NCBI RefSeq assembly: GCF_003268885.1
Contig: NZ_QLSX01000002.1
Coordinates: 274,280 to 338,279 of the forward strand
From: Onishia taeanensis
Lineage (GTDB): Bacteria; Pseudomonadota; Gammaproteobacteria; Pseudomonadales; Halomonadaceae
Length of the DNA: 64,000 nucleotides
Reading direction: 5' to 3'
Shown here: positions 1 to 7,759 of the stretch, piece by piece
How the letters are laid out: every line of letters starts with the position of its first letter
How positions within the stretch are numbered: position 1 is the stretch's first letter
Translations under genes and position numbers: made by a program
Notes under the pieces: model-generated
What the model was told of the DNA's origin: nothing
What the model saw: only the letters and a program-made list of their open reading frames with translations
Database searches by the model: none

Positions 1-908
1 AAGTCTCCCTCATGCATGGCGCGATCCAGGTCGCGGTGGGTGGCCGAGATGATGCGCACATCGACAGATACCGAGGCGGTCGAGCCCAGCGGCCGGACCT
101 GACGCTCCTGCAGCACGCGCAACAGTTTCACCTGCAGAGAGAGCGGCATATCGCCGATTTCGTCGAGGAACAGGCTGCCGCCATCGGCGGCCTGGAAGAG
201 CCCTTCATGCTGGCTGATCGCGCCGGTGAACGCTCCCTTGGCGTGACCGAAGAGCTCGCTTTCCAACAGCTGCTCGGGCAGCGCGCCGCAGTTGATGGCG
301 ACGAACGGCTTGTCGGCGCGGGGGCTGGCATCATGCAGGGCGCGCGCCAGCAGTTCCTTGCCCGAGCCCGAGGGGCCACTGACCAGCACGCTGACATCGG
401 CGCCGGCGACCATGCGTGCCTGGTCGAGGATGCGCTCCATCTGCGGGCTGCGGGTGATGATCGCCGAGCGCCAGGCGTCGTCGCCGTCGCCGGCGGCCGG
501 CGCCTGGAGCAGCGCTTCGTCGATCGCCGTGAACAGCTCGTCGCGGTCGACGGGCTTGGTCAGGAAGCTGAACACCCCCTGGCGGGTGGCGCTCACCGCA
601 TCGGGAATCGAACCATGGGCGGTGAGGATGATCACCGGCAGACCTGGGGCTTGGCGCTGGATTTCCTGAAACAGCGCCAGGCCGTCCATCTCATCCATGC
701 GCAGGTCCGAGAGCACCAGGTCCGGGCGCTCAATGGCCAGGCGATCCAGCGCCATGCGGCCGCTGTCGGCGGTGGTGACGCGAAAGCCACGGCTTTCCAG
801 CCGCATGCCCAACAGCCTGAGCAGGCTGGCGTCGTCGTCGACCAGCAGGATATGGGCGATGGGTTTGCTGCCCTTGAGGGCGCCGGTCAGTTGCGCGGCG
901 TCTTTCAC
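1..908 (-). CDS. glrR: Sigma-54-dependent response regulator GlrR (QseF), partial
   Basis: NtrC-type response regulator that activates sigma-54 promoters after phosphorylation by GlrK. The gene continues past the left edge; about 302 residues are visible. I chose the GTG at 908 because a GGGAG ribosome site sits 6 nt upstream and the receiver domain begins just after it. The receiver domain (about residues 18-130) has the acidic pocket DDD at 24-26, phospho-acceptor D68 and switch lysine K118. The AAA+ domain follows, with Walker A GPSGSGKE at 178-185 and the sigma-54 contact loop GAFTGA at 225-230. The C-terminal Fis-type HTH lies outside the window. It is the last visible gene of glrK-qseG-glrR. 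In enterobacteria its known targets are glmY and rpoE promoters; here matching sites lie upstream of the putative RNA at 3.2-3.7 kb. Confidence 0.95.
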   Translation of the reverse strand, partial: MKDAAQLTGALKGSKPIAHILLVDDDASLLRLLGMRLESRGFRVTTADSGRMALDRLAIERPDLVLSDLRMDEMDGLALFQEIQRQAPGLPVIILTAHGSIPDAVSATRQGVFSFLTKPVDRDELFTAIDEALLQAPAAGDGDDAWRSAIITRSPQMERILDQARMVAGADVSVLVSGPSGSGKELLARALHDASPRADKPFVAINCGALPEQLLESELFGHAKGAFTGAISQHEGLFQAADGGSLFLDEIGDMPLSLQVKLLRVLQERQVRPLGSTASVSVDVRIISATHRDLDRAMHEGD

Positions 909-963
909 GGTGATCTCCCTTCTATTCAGACGAAGCCTGGCCAGGCGCCCGACGCATCGCGCC

Positions 964-1521
964 TCAGGGGGCCTGCTGTCGCAGGTTAATGCTTTGCTCG
1001 ATATCGCTCAGGGCCTCGAGCTTGTTGGCCATCTCGTCCAGCTGCTCGGCCTGAGCGGCGTTCTCGTCGGCCAGCGCCTGTCGCGCCTGGCTCTGCTCGG
1101 CCAGCTTTTCGGACAGGGCGCGGCGCCCTTCGAGCTCGTTGAGCCAGTAACGCAGCAGCGGCTGCAGCTCGGTCGGCGCCTTGGCCAGGTCGGCCTTGTA
1201 AAGCTCTGAAGCCTGATTCCATTCGCTCTCGCTGCCCCAGGAAAGCACCACGGCGCGAACTAAGCGCTCATGGGTATCGTTGCCCTCGAGGCGGGCCAGC
1301 TGGCGGTCACGCCAGGCACGATCGCCGCGCTGGGAGGCGAGCCCAAAGGCCACCCAGGCCTCGGTCTGGCAGGCGTTTACGGTCAGGCTAGGCCACTCGT
1401 CCTGGCAGCCGGCGGGCAGTTCCGTCAGCGTCGGTGGCGTGGAGGACGTTTGCGCCGGCAGCCACTGGCATCCTGCCAGCAGCGAAACGGCGACCAGCCC
1501 CGTCAGGGTGCGGTACAGCAT
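964..1521 (-). CDS. qseG: QseG/YfhG-like outer-membrane lipoprotein
   Basis: Small lipoprotein of 185 residues with a type II signal peptide: a hydrophobic stretch ending in the lipobox LLAGC, modified cysteine C18. Residues about 125-180 are rich in Glu, Gln, Ala and Lys and look like a coiled coil. Position between glrK (ends 1525) and glrR (starts 908) is the standard place of qseG (yfhG), which in enterobacteria activates the sensor kinase GlrK through contact in the periplasm. Sequence similarity to QseG is judged from length, lipobox and context only. An AAGGA ribosome site lies about 11 nt upstream of the ATG. Confidence 0.8.
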   Translation of the reverse strand: MLYRTLTGLVAVSLLAGCQWLPAQTSSTPPTLTELPAGCQDEWPSLTVNACQTEAWVAFGLASQRGDRAWRDRQLARLEGNDTHERLVRAVVLSWGSESEWNQASELYKADLAKAPTELQPLLRYWLNELEGRRALSEKLAEQSQARQALADENAAQAEQLDEMANKLEALSDIEQSINLRQQAP

Positions 1522-1524
1522 GGG

Positions 1525-3045
1525 TCATGAGTTCCTTGCGTCTGCGTCTGCCGCACGGTGCTGCGGTGACGGCATCGTTATCGTATTCGTATCCTGCTGA
1601 TTCGCGCCCTGCGCATTACATACCTGCCAGGGCAGCGTCAGGCGGAAGCACACCGCCAGGCGTGCATCGTCGACCAGTTCCAGATGCCCCTGCTGAGCCT
1701 TGGCACAGTCGGCAGCCACCGACAGGCCGATCCCAGAGCCCTTGAGCGGCCCCTTGCGCCGGGCGCGGCCCTGATAGAAGGGATCGAAGAGCCGCTCGCG
1801 GTCCTCGCCGCCGATCGCATCACCGCTGTTGGCGACCTCCACCAGTAGCACGTCGCCGCGCTGCTGGGCGCGCAGTTCAAGCAGTCCGCCATCTTCACCA
1901 TAGGCAATGGCATTGGACAACAGGTTATCCAGAATGCGGCCGGTGGCGGTGCGGTCGGCCTGCCAGGCCAGCGGCCGATCGCTCCACTTGAGCTGCATGC
2001 CCTTGGCGTCCAGAGCCAGTTGATGCTTGGCCAGCAGTTCCTTGATCAGCGTTGTGACATCGAAACGATCGACGCTGACCTCGGCGTGGTGCTGAAGCAA
2101 ATTATAGTCAAGCAGCTGTTCGATGAGGCGCTGGAGCTCCTCTCCGCTGGCCTCTATCAGCTCGAGGATCTCGTGCTGGCGCGAGGTCAGCTCGCCGGCC
2201 ACCCCGTCGGAAAGCAGCGCCGTGCCTTCCCTGACGCTTGCCAGCGGCGTCTTGAGTTCGTGGGACATGTGGCGCAGAAACTGGCGCTTCTGGGCCTCCA
2301 GCTCGCCAAGCCGCGCCGACAGCCAGTCGAGCCGCTCATCGAGCTGCACCAGCTCCGCCGGCCCCTGCAGCCCCTTCGAGGGCGCGGGCTGGCCGGCGCT
2401 GCCGAGGCTCAGAATGCGTCGCTCGAGCTGGCGAATCGGGCGAATGATCAGCCAGGTGAACAGCAGCATCAGCACCAGACTCGCCGAGACCAGTGCCGTG
2501 GTCTGCACCCACAGACGGGTCTGGACGCCGCCGGCCTGTTCGCGAATACGTTCGATGCGCGCGTCGATATGCCGGTTGGTGGCCTGGCGCACGGCCTCGG
2601 TGCGCTGGGCGAAGGGCACAAACTCGTCGAGCCGGGCCTGGATATCGGCCACCGGGGCATCGAGCAGGGTCTTGAGGCTATCGATGCGTTTGCTCAGTGC
2701 CTGAGCGTCGGGGTTATCGGGCATCAACAACCGCTGCCTGGCCAGCATTGCCTCGAATTCGTCGGCGCGCTGGGTATAGATCTCGCGCAGGCCGGGCTCC
2801 TCCAGCACCGCGTACTGGCGGGCGCTGCGCTCCATCTCCACGGCAAGCGACGACAGTGCCCGGGCGCGACGGGTTTCTTCGACCGCCTGCCGAGCGCTGT
2901 CATCAGCGAGCCGGGTCAGTTCGGAAAGCGCCTGGCCGGCCTGGAACATCAAGATGCCCAGCGGCAGCATCACCACCAGAAAAGCCAGCAGTACGAGTTG
3001 CAGCAGGGAGCGTGGGCGCCATCGGCGCGAGACCTGAGTGGTCAT
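1525..3045 (-). CDS. glrK: Sensor histidine kinase GlrK (QseE)
   Basis: Membrane histidine kinase, 506 residues from the ATG at 3045. The frame is open further upstream, but that extension runs into the terminator at 3224-3251 and has no kinase-like sequence, so I discard it. TM1 is at about 14-34, a periplasmic helical domain follows, and TM2 is at about 180-201. A HAMP-like segment leads to the H-box with phosphorylated H262 (motif SHELKTPLAS). The N-box (NLLSNA) and G-box (GSGIGLSVA) complete the ATPase domain. The short periplasmic region fits GlrK. The gap to qseG is 3 bp, so the genes are co-transcribed. There is no strong ribosome site before 3045, so the start is less certain than the product. 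Confidence 0.92.
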   Translation of the reverse strand: MTTQVSRRWRPRSLLQLVLLAFLVVMLPLGILMFQAGQALSELTRLADDSARQAVEETRRARALSSLAVEMERSARQYAVLEEPGLREIYTQRADEFEAMLARQRLLMPDNPDAQALSKRIDSLKTLLDAPVADIQARLDEFVPFAQRTEAVRQATNRHIDARIERIREQAGGVQTRLWVQTTALVSASLVLMLLFTWLIIRPIRQLERRILSLGSAGQPAPSKGLQGPAELVQLDERLDWLSARLGELEAQKRQFLRHMSHELKTPLASVREGTALLSDGVAGELTSRQHEILELIEASGEELQRLIEQLLDYNLLQHHAEVSVDRFDVTTLIKELLAKHQLALDAKGMQLKWSDRPLAWQADRTATGRILDNLLSNAIAYGEDGGLLELRAQQRGDVLLVEVANSGDAIGGEDRERLFDPFYQGRARRKGPLKGSGIGLSVAADCAKAQQGHLELVDDARLAVCFRLTLPWQVCNAQGANQQDTNTITMPSPQHRAADADARNS

Positions 3046-3223
3046 GACAAGGGTTCTTTGCAGAAGGAGTTGGGACGATGTCATGGGGCTTACCACTGCA
3101 GGATACCAGAGTTGCCGGGAACGACCGCGACCTTTCACGGCATACCGGACCTGGCCGGATGCATGGACCAGGTCATGAGCATGGTCAGGGCTTGGACACG
3201 CCGAGCCACGCCAAGGAATAGGC

Positions 3224-3251
3224 AAAAAAAGAGGGCCGGCAGAGCCGGCCC
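3224..3251 (-). terminator. Rho-independent terminator of the putative glmY-position RNA
   Basis: Perfect 8-bp GC stem (3233-3240 with 3244-3251, loop AGA) followed on the minus strand by TC and seven Ts (complement of 3224-3230). It stops minus-strand transcription upstream of glrK. No protein gene ends here, so the transcript being terminated must be non-coding. Confidence 0.85.
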
Positions 3252-3672
3252 AATACGCAGGGAACTTCAGGTGAAACAATGTCGAGGGAGCAGACGCGTC
3301 TGGCCGGACTGGTCGACATTCTTTCTGGGCCTAAGCCCCGAAGTCACACGACGGGATCGTCACTCGCCAGAAGCTGGCCGTCATGTGTGGGGACGTATCC
3401 CCTCTTCGTTCAGGTGGCAGCGCCGCTTGCGCGTCGCCGCCGGATTCAGCCCCCGAGGGGGCGAGGCATCCTTGCCGAGAGCATCCTTGCCCGTAGCGGT
3501 ACCATTCCTTGCCTGTCGGCGGTACCCGTCTCATCGCTACATCAGTCACACATCGCGTGGAGCAGACGCGGACCGACCCGATCGGGTGACATGCACAGGG
3601 TAGTAAATGCGCCCTGTCAGGCCGGCCAGGAAACGGTTCGAGCCGTGATGAACCGAATCCCTTGCTTGCTCA
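3224..3672 (-). ncRNA. Putative structured small RNA in the glmY position, sigma-54 promoter
   Basis: About 450 nt bounded by a sigma-54-type promoter (3683-3698) and a strong terminator (3224-3251). No credible protein is encoded. Read on the minus strand, about 13 consecutive perfect hairpins can be paired. They include 3634-3639/3650-3655; 3596-3600/3612-3616; 3576-3587; 3554-3558/3566-3570; 3498-3503/3521-3526; two stems with AGGA tetraloops (3479-3492 and 3465-3476); 3449-3462; a UACG tetraloop at 3389-3402; 3366-3378; 3350-3361; 3327-3338; and an 8-bp stem 3278-3285/3313-3320 enclosing a 12-nt palindrome. The place directly upstream of glrK on the same strand is where enterobacteria carry glmY, a sigma-54/GlrR-controlled RNA. 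This one is longer than the 184-nt E. coli GlmY and I see no clear sequence match, so homology is unproven. Its role could be GlmY-like, CsrA-binding, or new. Confidence 0.6.
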
Positions 3673-3682
3673 CTGAATATAT

Positions 3683-3698
3683 AGCGAAGAGCGTGCCA
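3683..3698 (-). promoter_or_regulatory. Sigma-54 (-24/-12) promoter for the putative RNA
   Basis: Minus strand reads TGGCACGCTCTTCGCT against the consensus TGGCACG-N4-TTGCW: 11 of 12 fixed positions match, with GG and GC exactly 10 nt apart. Transcription should start near 3672. It faces the hairpin-rich region and its terminator. Confidence 0.75.
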
Positions 3699-3719
3699 GA
3701 AATCTTACAAACCCTTTAT

Positions 3720-3732
3720 TTTCAATGTCTTA
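3720..3732 (+). promoter_or_regulatory. IHF-like site between sigma-54 promoter and enhancer
   Basis: Reads TTTCAATGTCTTA against the IHF consensus WATCAANNNNTTR with one mismatch. It lies about 50-60 bp upstream of the predicted start, where a DNA bend would bring enhancer-bound GlrR to the polymerase. Confidence 0.4.
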
Positions 3733-3805
3733 AAAAACACTGGCTTGTGCCAATCTGGCCAATGACGCTCACAGGGGCGAAAAGGCGCCCGCGACCCGCG
3801 GTTTT

Positions 3806-3823
3806 CGTCTCCAATTGGCGACG
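3806..3823. promoter_or_regulatory. GlrR-like enhancer site 1 (CGTC-N10-GACG)
   Basis: Inverted half-sites with the 10-bp spacing of the GlrR consensus TGTC-N10-GACA; the outer base of each arm differs. It shares the right-arm context TTGGCGAC with site 2. About 134-151 bp upstream of the predicted start. Confidence 0.45.
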
Positions 3824-3854
3824 CTATATCGAAGGCAAGATAAAATAATCTAAA

Positions 3855-3867
3855 AATCAAACAGTTA
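3855..3867 (+). promoter_or_regulatory. Perfect IHF consensus site
   Basis: AATCAAACAGTTA matches WATCAANNNNTTR at every fixed position. It lies between GlrR-like sites 1 and 2 in an AT-rich tract, unusual in this GC-rich sequence. Confidence 0.5.
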
Positions 3868-3870
3868 CTA

Positions 3871-3888
3871 TGTATTCTTTTGGCGACA
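3871..3888. promoter_or_regulatory. GlrR-like enhancer site 2 (TGTA-N10-GACA)
   Basis: Seven of eight half-site positions match TGTC-N10-GACA with exact spacing. Right-arm context TTTGGCGACA resembles site 1. Confidence 0.5.
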
Positions 3889-3902
3889 ATCACCACTCAG
3901 GG

Positions 3903-3919
3903 TGTCGCTGACGGCGACA
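3903..3919. promoter_or_regulatory. GlrR-like enhancer site 3 (TGTC-N9-GACA)
   Basis: Both half-sites are perfect and sit in a larger palindrome with 7-bp arms (GTGTCGC/GCGACAC), but the spacer is 9 bp instead of 10. About 230-247 bp upstream of the predicted RNA start. Confidence 0.4.
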
Positions 3920-4023
3920 CTCACACGGCGGGGCTCATACCACGGGCTCATACGACGGGCTATCGCGACAGCACTCAAGAGAGAAGCATGCGCGGCGTAG
4001 CAGGAAGGTAATGCACCAGGCGG

Positions 4024-4057
4024 ACAGGCGGCGGCCCACAGCGGGGACGCCGCCTGT
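4024..4057 (-). terminator. Hairpin directly after argA
   Basis: Perfect 10-bp inverted repeat (4024-4033 and 4048-4057), 2 bp after the argA stop. No T-run follows on the minus strand, so it may be a weak or Rho-assisted terminator. Confidence 0.45.
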
Positions 4058-4059
4058 GA

Positions 4060-5373
4060 TCAACTCAGGGTCTTGAGCAGGATCTTCGACTTGCGGGCAT
4101 GGTTGTAGGCATCGCGCTTGAGCGGCGGCAGGTCGTCGATATCGGCGAGTCCGAAGCCCTTTTCGATGAACCAGTGGGCGGTATGAGTGGTCAGCGCGAA
4201 TATCGCCGACAGCCCCCGGCGCCGGGCGCGACGTTCGGCATCGGCCAGCAGCCGCTCGCCGCGATTGCCGCCCCGGTAATCGCCATGCACCGCCACGCAG
4301 GCCAGCTCGCCCATGCGGGCGTCCGGATACTCATGCAGGGCAGCACAGCCGATGATCATGCCGTCACGCTCGATGACCAGATAGTCCTCGATCTCGTGCT
4401 CCAGGCGCTCCCGGGAACGCGGCACCAGCATGCCGCGCCGCTCCAGGGGCTCGAGCAGCTCGAGCAGGCCACCGACGTCGCCTAGCTCGGCGTCGCGCAG
4501 CTGCTCGTAGCGATGCTGGGTGATCATGGTGCCCACGCCGTCGCGGGTGAACAGCTCGCCGAGCAGGGCGTCGTTGTCATGCCAGGACAGCAGGTGAGTG
4601 CGGGCCACGCCATGACGGGCCGCGGCACAGGCCGCCGCCAGGTGGCGAGAAAGCTCGCTGCCGGGAGCCGCCTCGTGCATCAGCGGCTCGGCCTCGGCCG
4701 GGGTCAGCTGGCGCTGTAAAGCCCCGCTTGCGTCATGCAGGCCCTCGGCTTCGCCGAGCAGTACCAGCTTGTCGGCACCCAGTGCCACCGCGGCCTGCTG
4801 GGCGACTTCGGCGGCGTCCAGATCGAACACCTCGCCAGTGCTCGAGAAGCCGAGCGGCGGCAGCACCACCAGCGAGCCCTGATCGAGCAGCGCGTCGATC
4901 GCCTCGGCACGAACCCGTCTCACCTCACCGCTACGGGCGAAGTCGAGGCCGTTGCGCACGCCGAGCGGCTTGGCCATCACCAGATTGCCGGATACCGCCG
5001 TCAGTTCAATGCCGTGCAGCGGCGTATTGGGCAGCCCCAGCGACAGCCGCGCCTCGAACCACAGCCGCTGCTCGGCGGCGATGCGCTCGACCCGCGCCAT
5101 GATGGCGTCATCTGCCACCCAGCGACCATCCTCGCGCCGCGGCGTGATGCCCTCATCGACCAGCGCCGCATTGACCTGGGGGCGAATGCCGAACACCAGC
5201 ACCAGCCGCACGCCCAGGGTATGCAGCAGCGCCAGGTCCTGAATCAGCGATTCGCTGTGACCCGCCGCCATCGCCTCGCCTTCGATCAGCACCACGAAGG
5301 TTCGTCCTCGGTGGGCATTGATGTAGGGCGATGACTGACGAAACCAATCGACGAAGGGAAAGCGCGTATTCAA
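4060..5373 (-). CDS. argA: N-acetylglutamate synthase ArgA
   Basis: Catalyses acetyl-CoA plus glutamate to N-acetylglutamate, first step of arginine synthesis. About 437 residues, close to the 443 of E. coli. The N-terminal amino-acid-kinase-like domain (about 1-285) begins with the family motif YINAHRGRTFV. It binds the feedback inhibitor arginine. The C-terminal GNAT domain (about 290-437) holds the acetyl-CoA site around HGDYRGGNRGERLL. The frame is open to an ATG at 5427, but the family N-terminus matches from TTG at 5373, which has GGAG 8 nt upstream, so I prefer that start. The gene stands alone, with an operator-free upstream gap and the pitA terminator beyond it. Confidence 0.93.
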   Translation of the reverse strand: MNTRFPFVDWFRQSSPYINAHRGRTFVVLIEGEAMAAGHSESLIQDLALLHTLGVRLVLVFGIRPQVNAALVDEGITPRREDGRWVADDAIMARVERIAAEQRLWFEARLSLGLPNTPLHGIELTAVSGNLVMAKPLGVRNGLDFARSGEVRRVRAEAIDALLDQGSLVVLPPLGFSSTGEVFDLDAAEVAQQAAVALGADKLVLLGEAEGLHDASGALQRQLTPAEAEPLMHEAAPGSELSRHLAAACAAARHGVARTHLLSWHDNDALLGELFTRDGVGTMITQHRYEQLRDAELGDVGGLLELLEPLERRGMLVPRSRERLEHEIEDYLVIERDGMIIGCAALHEYPDARMGELACVAVHGDYRGGNRGERLLADAERRARRRGLSAIFALTTHTAHWFIEKGFGLADIDDLPPLKRDAYNHARKSKILLKTLS

Positions 5374-5444
5374 GGGCCGCACTCCGGCAGCTAGAGGGTG
5401 AAATCGGGCAGCATGCCCACCAGCCACGACTATAACAGAGGGCG

Positions 5445-5475
5445 AAAAAAGGCGGCACCGCCTCGCGGTGCCGCC
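5445..5475 (-). terminator. Terminator of the pitA operon
   Basis: Perfect 10-bp stem (5451-5460 with 5466-5475) and six Ts on the minus strand (complement of 5445-5450). Ends the DUF47-pitA transcript. Confidence 0.85.
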
Positions 5476-5521
5476 TTTCTCGAGATACGCCCGACAGCGT
5501 CGAGTGCAGGTAGCGAGCTCC

Positions 5522-5585
5522 GTACCTGACTAACTAAGTACGTAGCCCAGTACCTGACTAAGTACCTGAATCAGCACCTGGCCCT
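5522..5585. repeat. 12-bp degenerate tandem repeat after pitA
   Basis: Five units of about 12 bp based on GTACCTGACTAA: 5522-5533, (4-bp insert), 5538-5549, 5550-5561, 5562-5573 and 5574-5585. The array abuts the pitA stop codon and lies between the gene and its terminator. Confidence 0.75.
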
Positions 5586-5587
5586 GC

Positions 5588-6853
5588 TTAGCCGAACATG
5601 CCCTTGAACATGAAGAAGAACATGATCGCCAGGAAGGCGCCGGCCGGCAGGGTGATCAGCCATGACATGACGATGGTGCCGATCACGCGCAGGTTAAGCG
5701 CCGCCATGCCGCGAGCCAGGCCCACACCAAGTACCGCGCCGACCAGGGTATGGGTGGTCGAGATCGGCAGGCCGGTACCCGACGCCAGCACCACGGTGGT
5801 GGCGGCCGCCAGGGTGGCGGCAAAGCCGCGGCTCGGCGTCAGCTCGGTGATGCCGGTGCCGACGGTGGCGATGACCTTGTGGCCATAGGTGACCAGGCCG
5901 ACCACGATACCGCCGCCGCCCAGCACCAGCACCCACCAGGGCACCATCGACGCGCCGCCGACGTCGCCGTGGCTATAGACCACGCTGATGACCGCAGCCA
6001 GCGGGCCGACGGCGTTGGCAACATCGTTGGAGCCGTGGGCAAAGGCCATGGCACAGGCGGTGAACAGCATCAGCACGGCGAACACCCGCTCGACGCCGCC
6101 GAAACCGAAGGCATCATCCGCCGATCGGTTGCGGCTGACACGACGCTCGAGCAAGCCGCCCAGCGCCATCACGGCGAGGCCGATCAGCACCGCGTAGGCA
6201 AGGCTGACGCCGAAGCTGAGATCCAGGCCGACGTGTTTCAGGCCCTTGGTCAGCGTCACCATGGCGACGATAAAGCCAACCAGGAACACATACATCGGCA
6301 CGTAGCGCTTGGCGGCGGCGAACGGATCGCGGTTCTCGAAGATCAGATGCTGCACGGACTTGAACAACATGAAGGCGATCGAGCCCGACATCAGCGGCGA
6401 GACCACCCAGCTGGCGGCGATCTGGCCGACCTTGGCCCAGCCGACGGCATCCAGGCCGAGGCCGGCCATCGCGAAGCCGACGATGGCACCAACGATGGAA
6501 TGGGTGGTCGACACCGGCCAGCCGCGCATCGAGGCCACCAGCAGCCAGGTCCCGGCCGCCAGCAAGGAGGCCAGCATGCCGTAAACCAGCAGTTGGGGAT
6601 CACTCTCGAGCAGCGCCGGGTCAATGATGCCCTTGCGGATGGTTTCGGTGACCTGACCGCCCGCGAGCCAGGCGCCCAGAAACTCGAAGATCACGGCGAT
6701 GAAGATCGCCTGCTTGATGGTGATGGCCCGCGAGCCCACCGAGGTGCCCATGGCGTTGGCCACGTCGTTGGCGCCTACGCCCCAGGCCATGAAGAAGCCG
6801 AAGACACAGGCCAGAATAATGAAGATGTCGCCGTGTTGCGCAATGATCGACAT
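5588..6853 (-). CDS. pitA: Low-affinity inorganic phosphate transporter PitA
   Basis: Inner-membrane symporter that imports metal-phosphate with protons. 421 residues from ATG 6853, which has AAGGAT 9 nt upstream; the open frame upstream of it is not hydrophobic and is discarded. The PiT family duplication is visible: GANDVANAMGTSVGS at 27-41 and a second copy GSNDVANAVGPLA in the C-terminal half, each inside a block of membrane helices (10-12 in total). It is the second gene after a DUF47 regulator (6976-7656), the common pit operon arrangement. The 12-bp repeat follows directly. Confidence 0.95.
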   Translation of the reverse strand: MSIIAQHGDIFIILACVFGFFMAWGVGANDVANAMGTSVGSRAITIKQAIFIAVIFEFLGAWLAGGQVTETIRKGIIDPALLESDPQLLVYGMLASLLAAGTWLLVASMRGWPVSTTHSIVGAIVGFAMAGLGLDAVGWAKVGQIAASWVVSPLMSGSIAFMLFKSVQHLIFENRDPFAAAKRYVPMYVFLVGFIVAMVTLTKGLKHVGLDLSFGVSLAYAVLIGLAVMALGGLLERRVSRNRSADDAFGFGGVERVFAVLMLFTACAMAFAHGSNDVANAVGPLAAVISVVYSHGDVGGASMVPWWVLVLGGGGIVVGLVTYGHKVIATVGTGITELTPSRGFAATLAAATTVVLASGTGLPISTTHTLVGAVLGVGLARGMAALNLRVIGTIVMSWLITLPAGAFLAIMFFFMFKGMFG

Positions 6854-6975
6854 AAGAGCTACATCCTTAGGGATGACTGAAGGTCCGCCGTGACACGCCT
6901 CGATGCGCCTATCCTTGGCGAGTGCGTCACAGGGCACTCACCGTGGTCGTGGGGCGGAGAGTTCGAGGGAGAGAA

Positions 6976-7656
6976 TCAGCGGGCGGTCAGCACCTGCAGG
7001 CGGCTGCCCACGCGCTCGGCACCGTCGGAGAGCTCACCGACCCAGTCGATGATCTTGTAGAGGAAGATCACGTCGACCGGCGGCAGCTCGCTCTCGAGCT
7101 GAAACAGCTGGCGACGAATGGCCACCTGCTGGTCGTCGGCCTGGTGCTCGAGGGCGTGAAGCTCGCGAATCAGGTTCTGCATGACATCGGCGACGTTGCT
7201 GCCGAACCCGGACTCGAGCAGATCCTTGAGCTCTCCGAGGGCCTTGCGGGCCTGAGACACGGCGGCCACCGAAGTGCGCAGGTAATCGCGCATCGTCGGC
7301 GCCAGCGACTCGGGCACCTGCATCTGACGACCGAGCATGATGCCGGTGATGTCGCGGGCCTTGTTGGCGATCTTGTCCTGCACGCTGATCAGGTCCAGCA
7401 GGTCCGAGCGGGAGACCGGCAGGAACATGGTATTGGGCAGGTTCAGGCGCAGCTCGGTCTTGAGCTCATCGGCCTCGTGCTCGATGCGGGTAATGGCGCC
7501 ACGATGGCGTTCTGCCGCCTCCCAGTCACCGCTCAGGGTGGACTCGAAGAATGGCAGCAGCTCGTCGGCGCACTCGCTGACCTTGACGATATGCAAAAGC
7601 AGCGGCTGGAAGGGCGAGCGACCGAAGATCGCCGAAAACGGATTAGATGTCACCAT
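6976..7656 (-). CDS. DUF47 (PhoU-like) phosphate transport accessory protein
   Basis: 226-residue all-alpha protein of the TIGR00153/DUF47 family. It has the repeated acidic helices with E/DxxxD-type metal-binding positions seen in PhoU relatives. Such proteins sit beside PiT transporters and are thought to modulate phosphate uptake; the reaction, if any, is unknown. The gene lies 122 bp upstream of pitA on the same strand and is likely co-transcribed. Start at ATG 7656 has no clear ribosome site; the next codon is GTG and could be the real start. Divergent from the CYTH gene across 103 bp. Confidence 0.9.
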   Translation of the reverse strand: MVTSNPFSAIFGRSPFQPLLLHIVKVSECADELLPFFESTLSGDWEAAERHRGAITRIEHEADELKTELRLNLPNTMFLPVSRSDLLDLISVQDKIANKARDITGIMLGRQMQVPESLAPTMRDYLRTSVAAVSQARKALGELKDLLESGFGSNVADVMQNLIRELHALEHQADDQQVAIRRQLFQLESELPPVDVIFLYKIIDWVGELSDGAERVGSRLQVLTAR

Positions 7657-7759
7657 GATAGGTAAGCGATTCGCGTTGGAAATGGCGCGGACATTATAGT
7701 GGTGGCACCGACCGACGTCATAAAGAATTCACCAATTTGTCATATAGGAAGCATCGGCC

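Noticed and set aside
3440-3460. Resemblance to the tmRNA 5' end (GGGGCTGAATCCGG on the minus strand)
   Set aside because: No tRNA-like 3' half, no CCA end and no tag reading frame downstream; also no RNase P or 6S signatures.
3279-3848. 189-codon plus-strand frame and a 72-codon minus-strand frame (3331-3549) in the glrK upstream region
   Set aside because: Composition is not protein-like, there are no ribosome sites, and both cross hairpins of the putative RNA, its terminator side or promoter.
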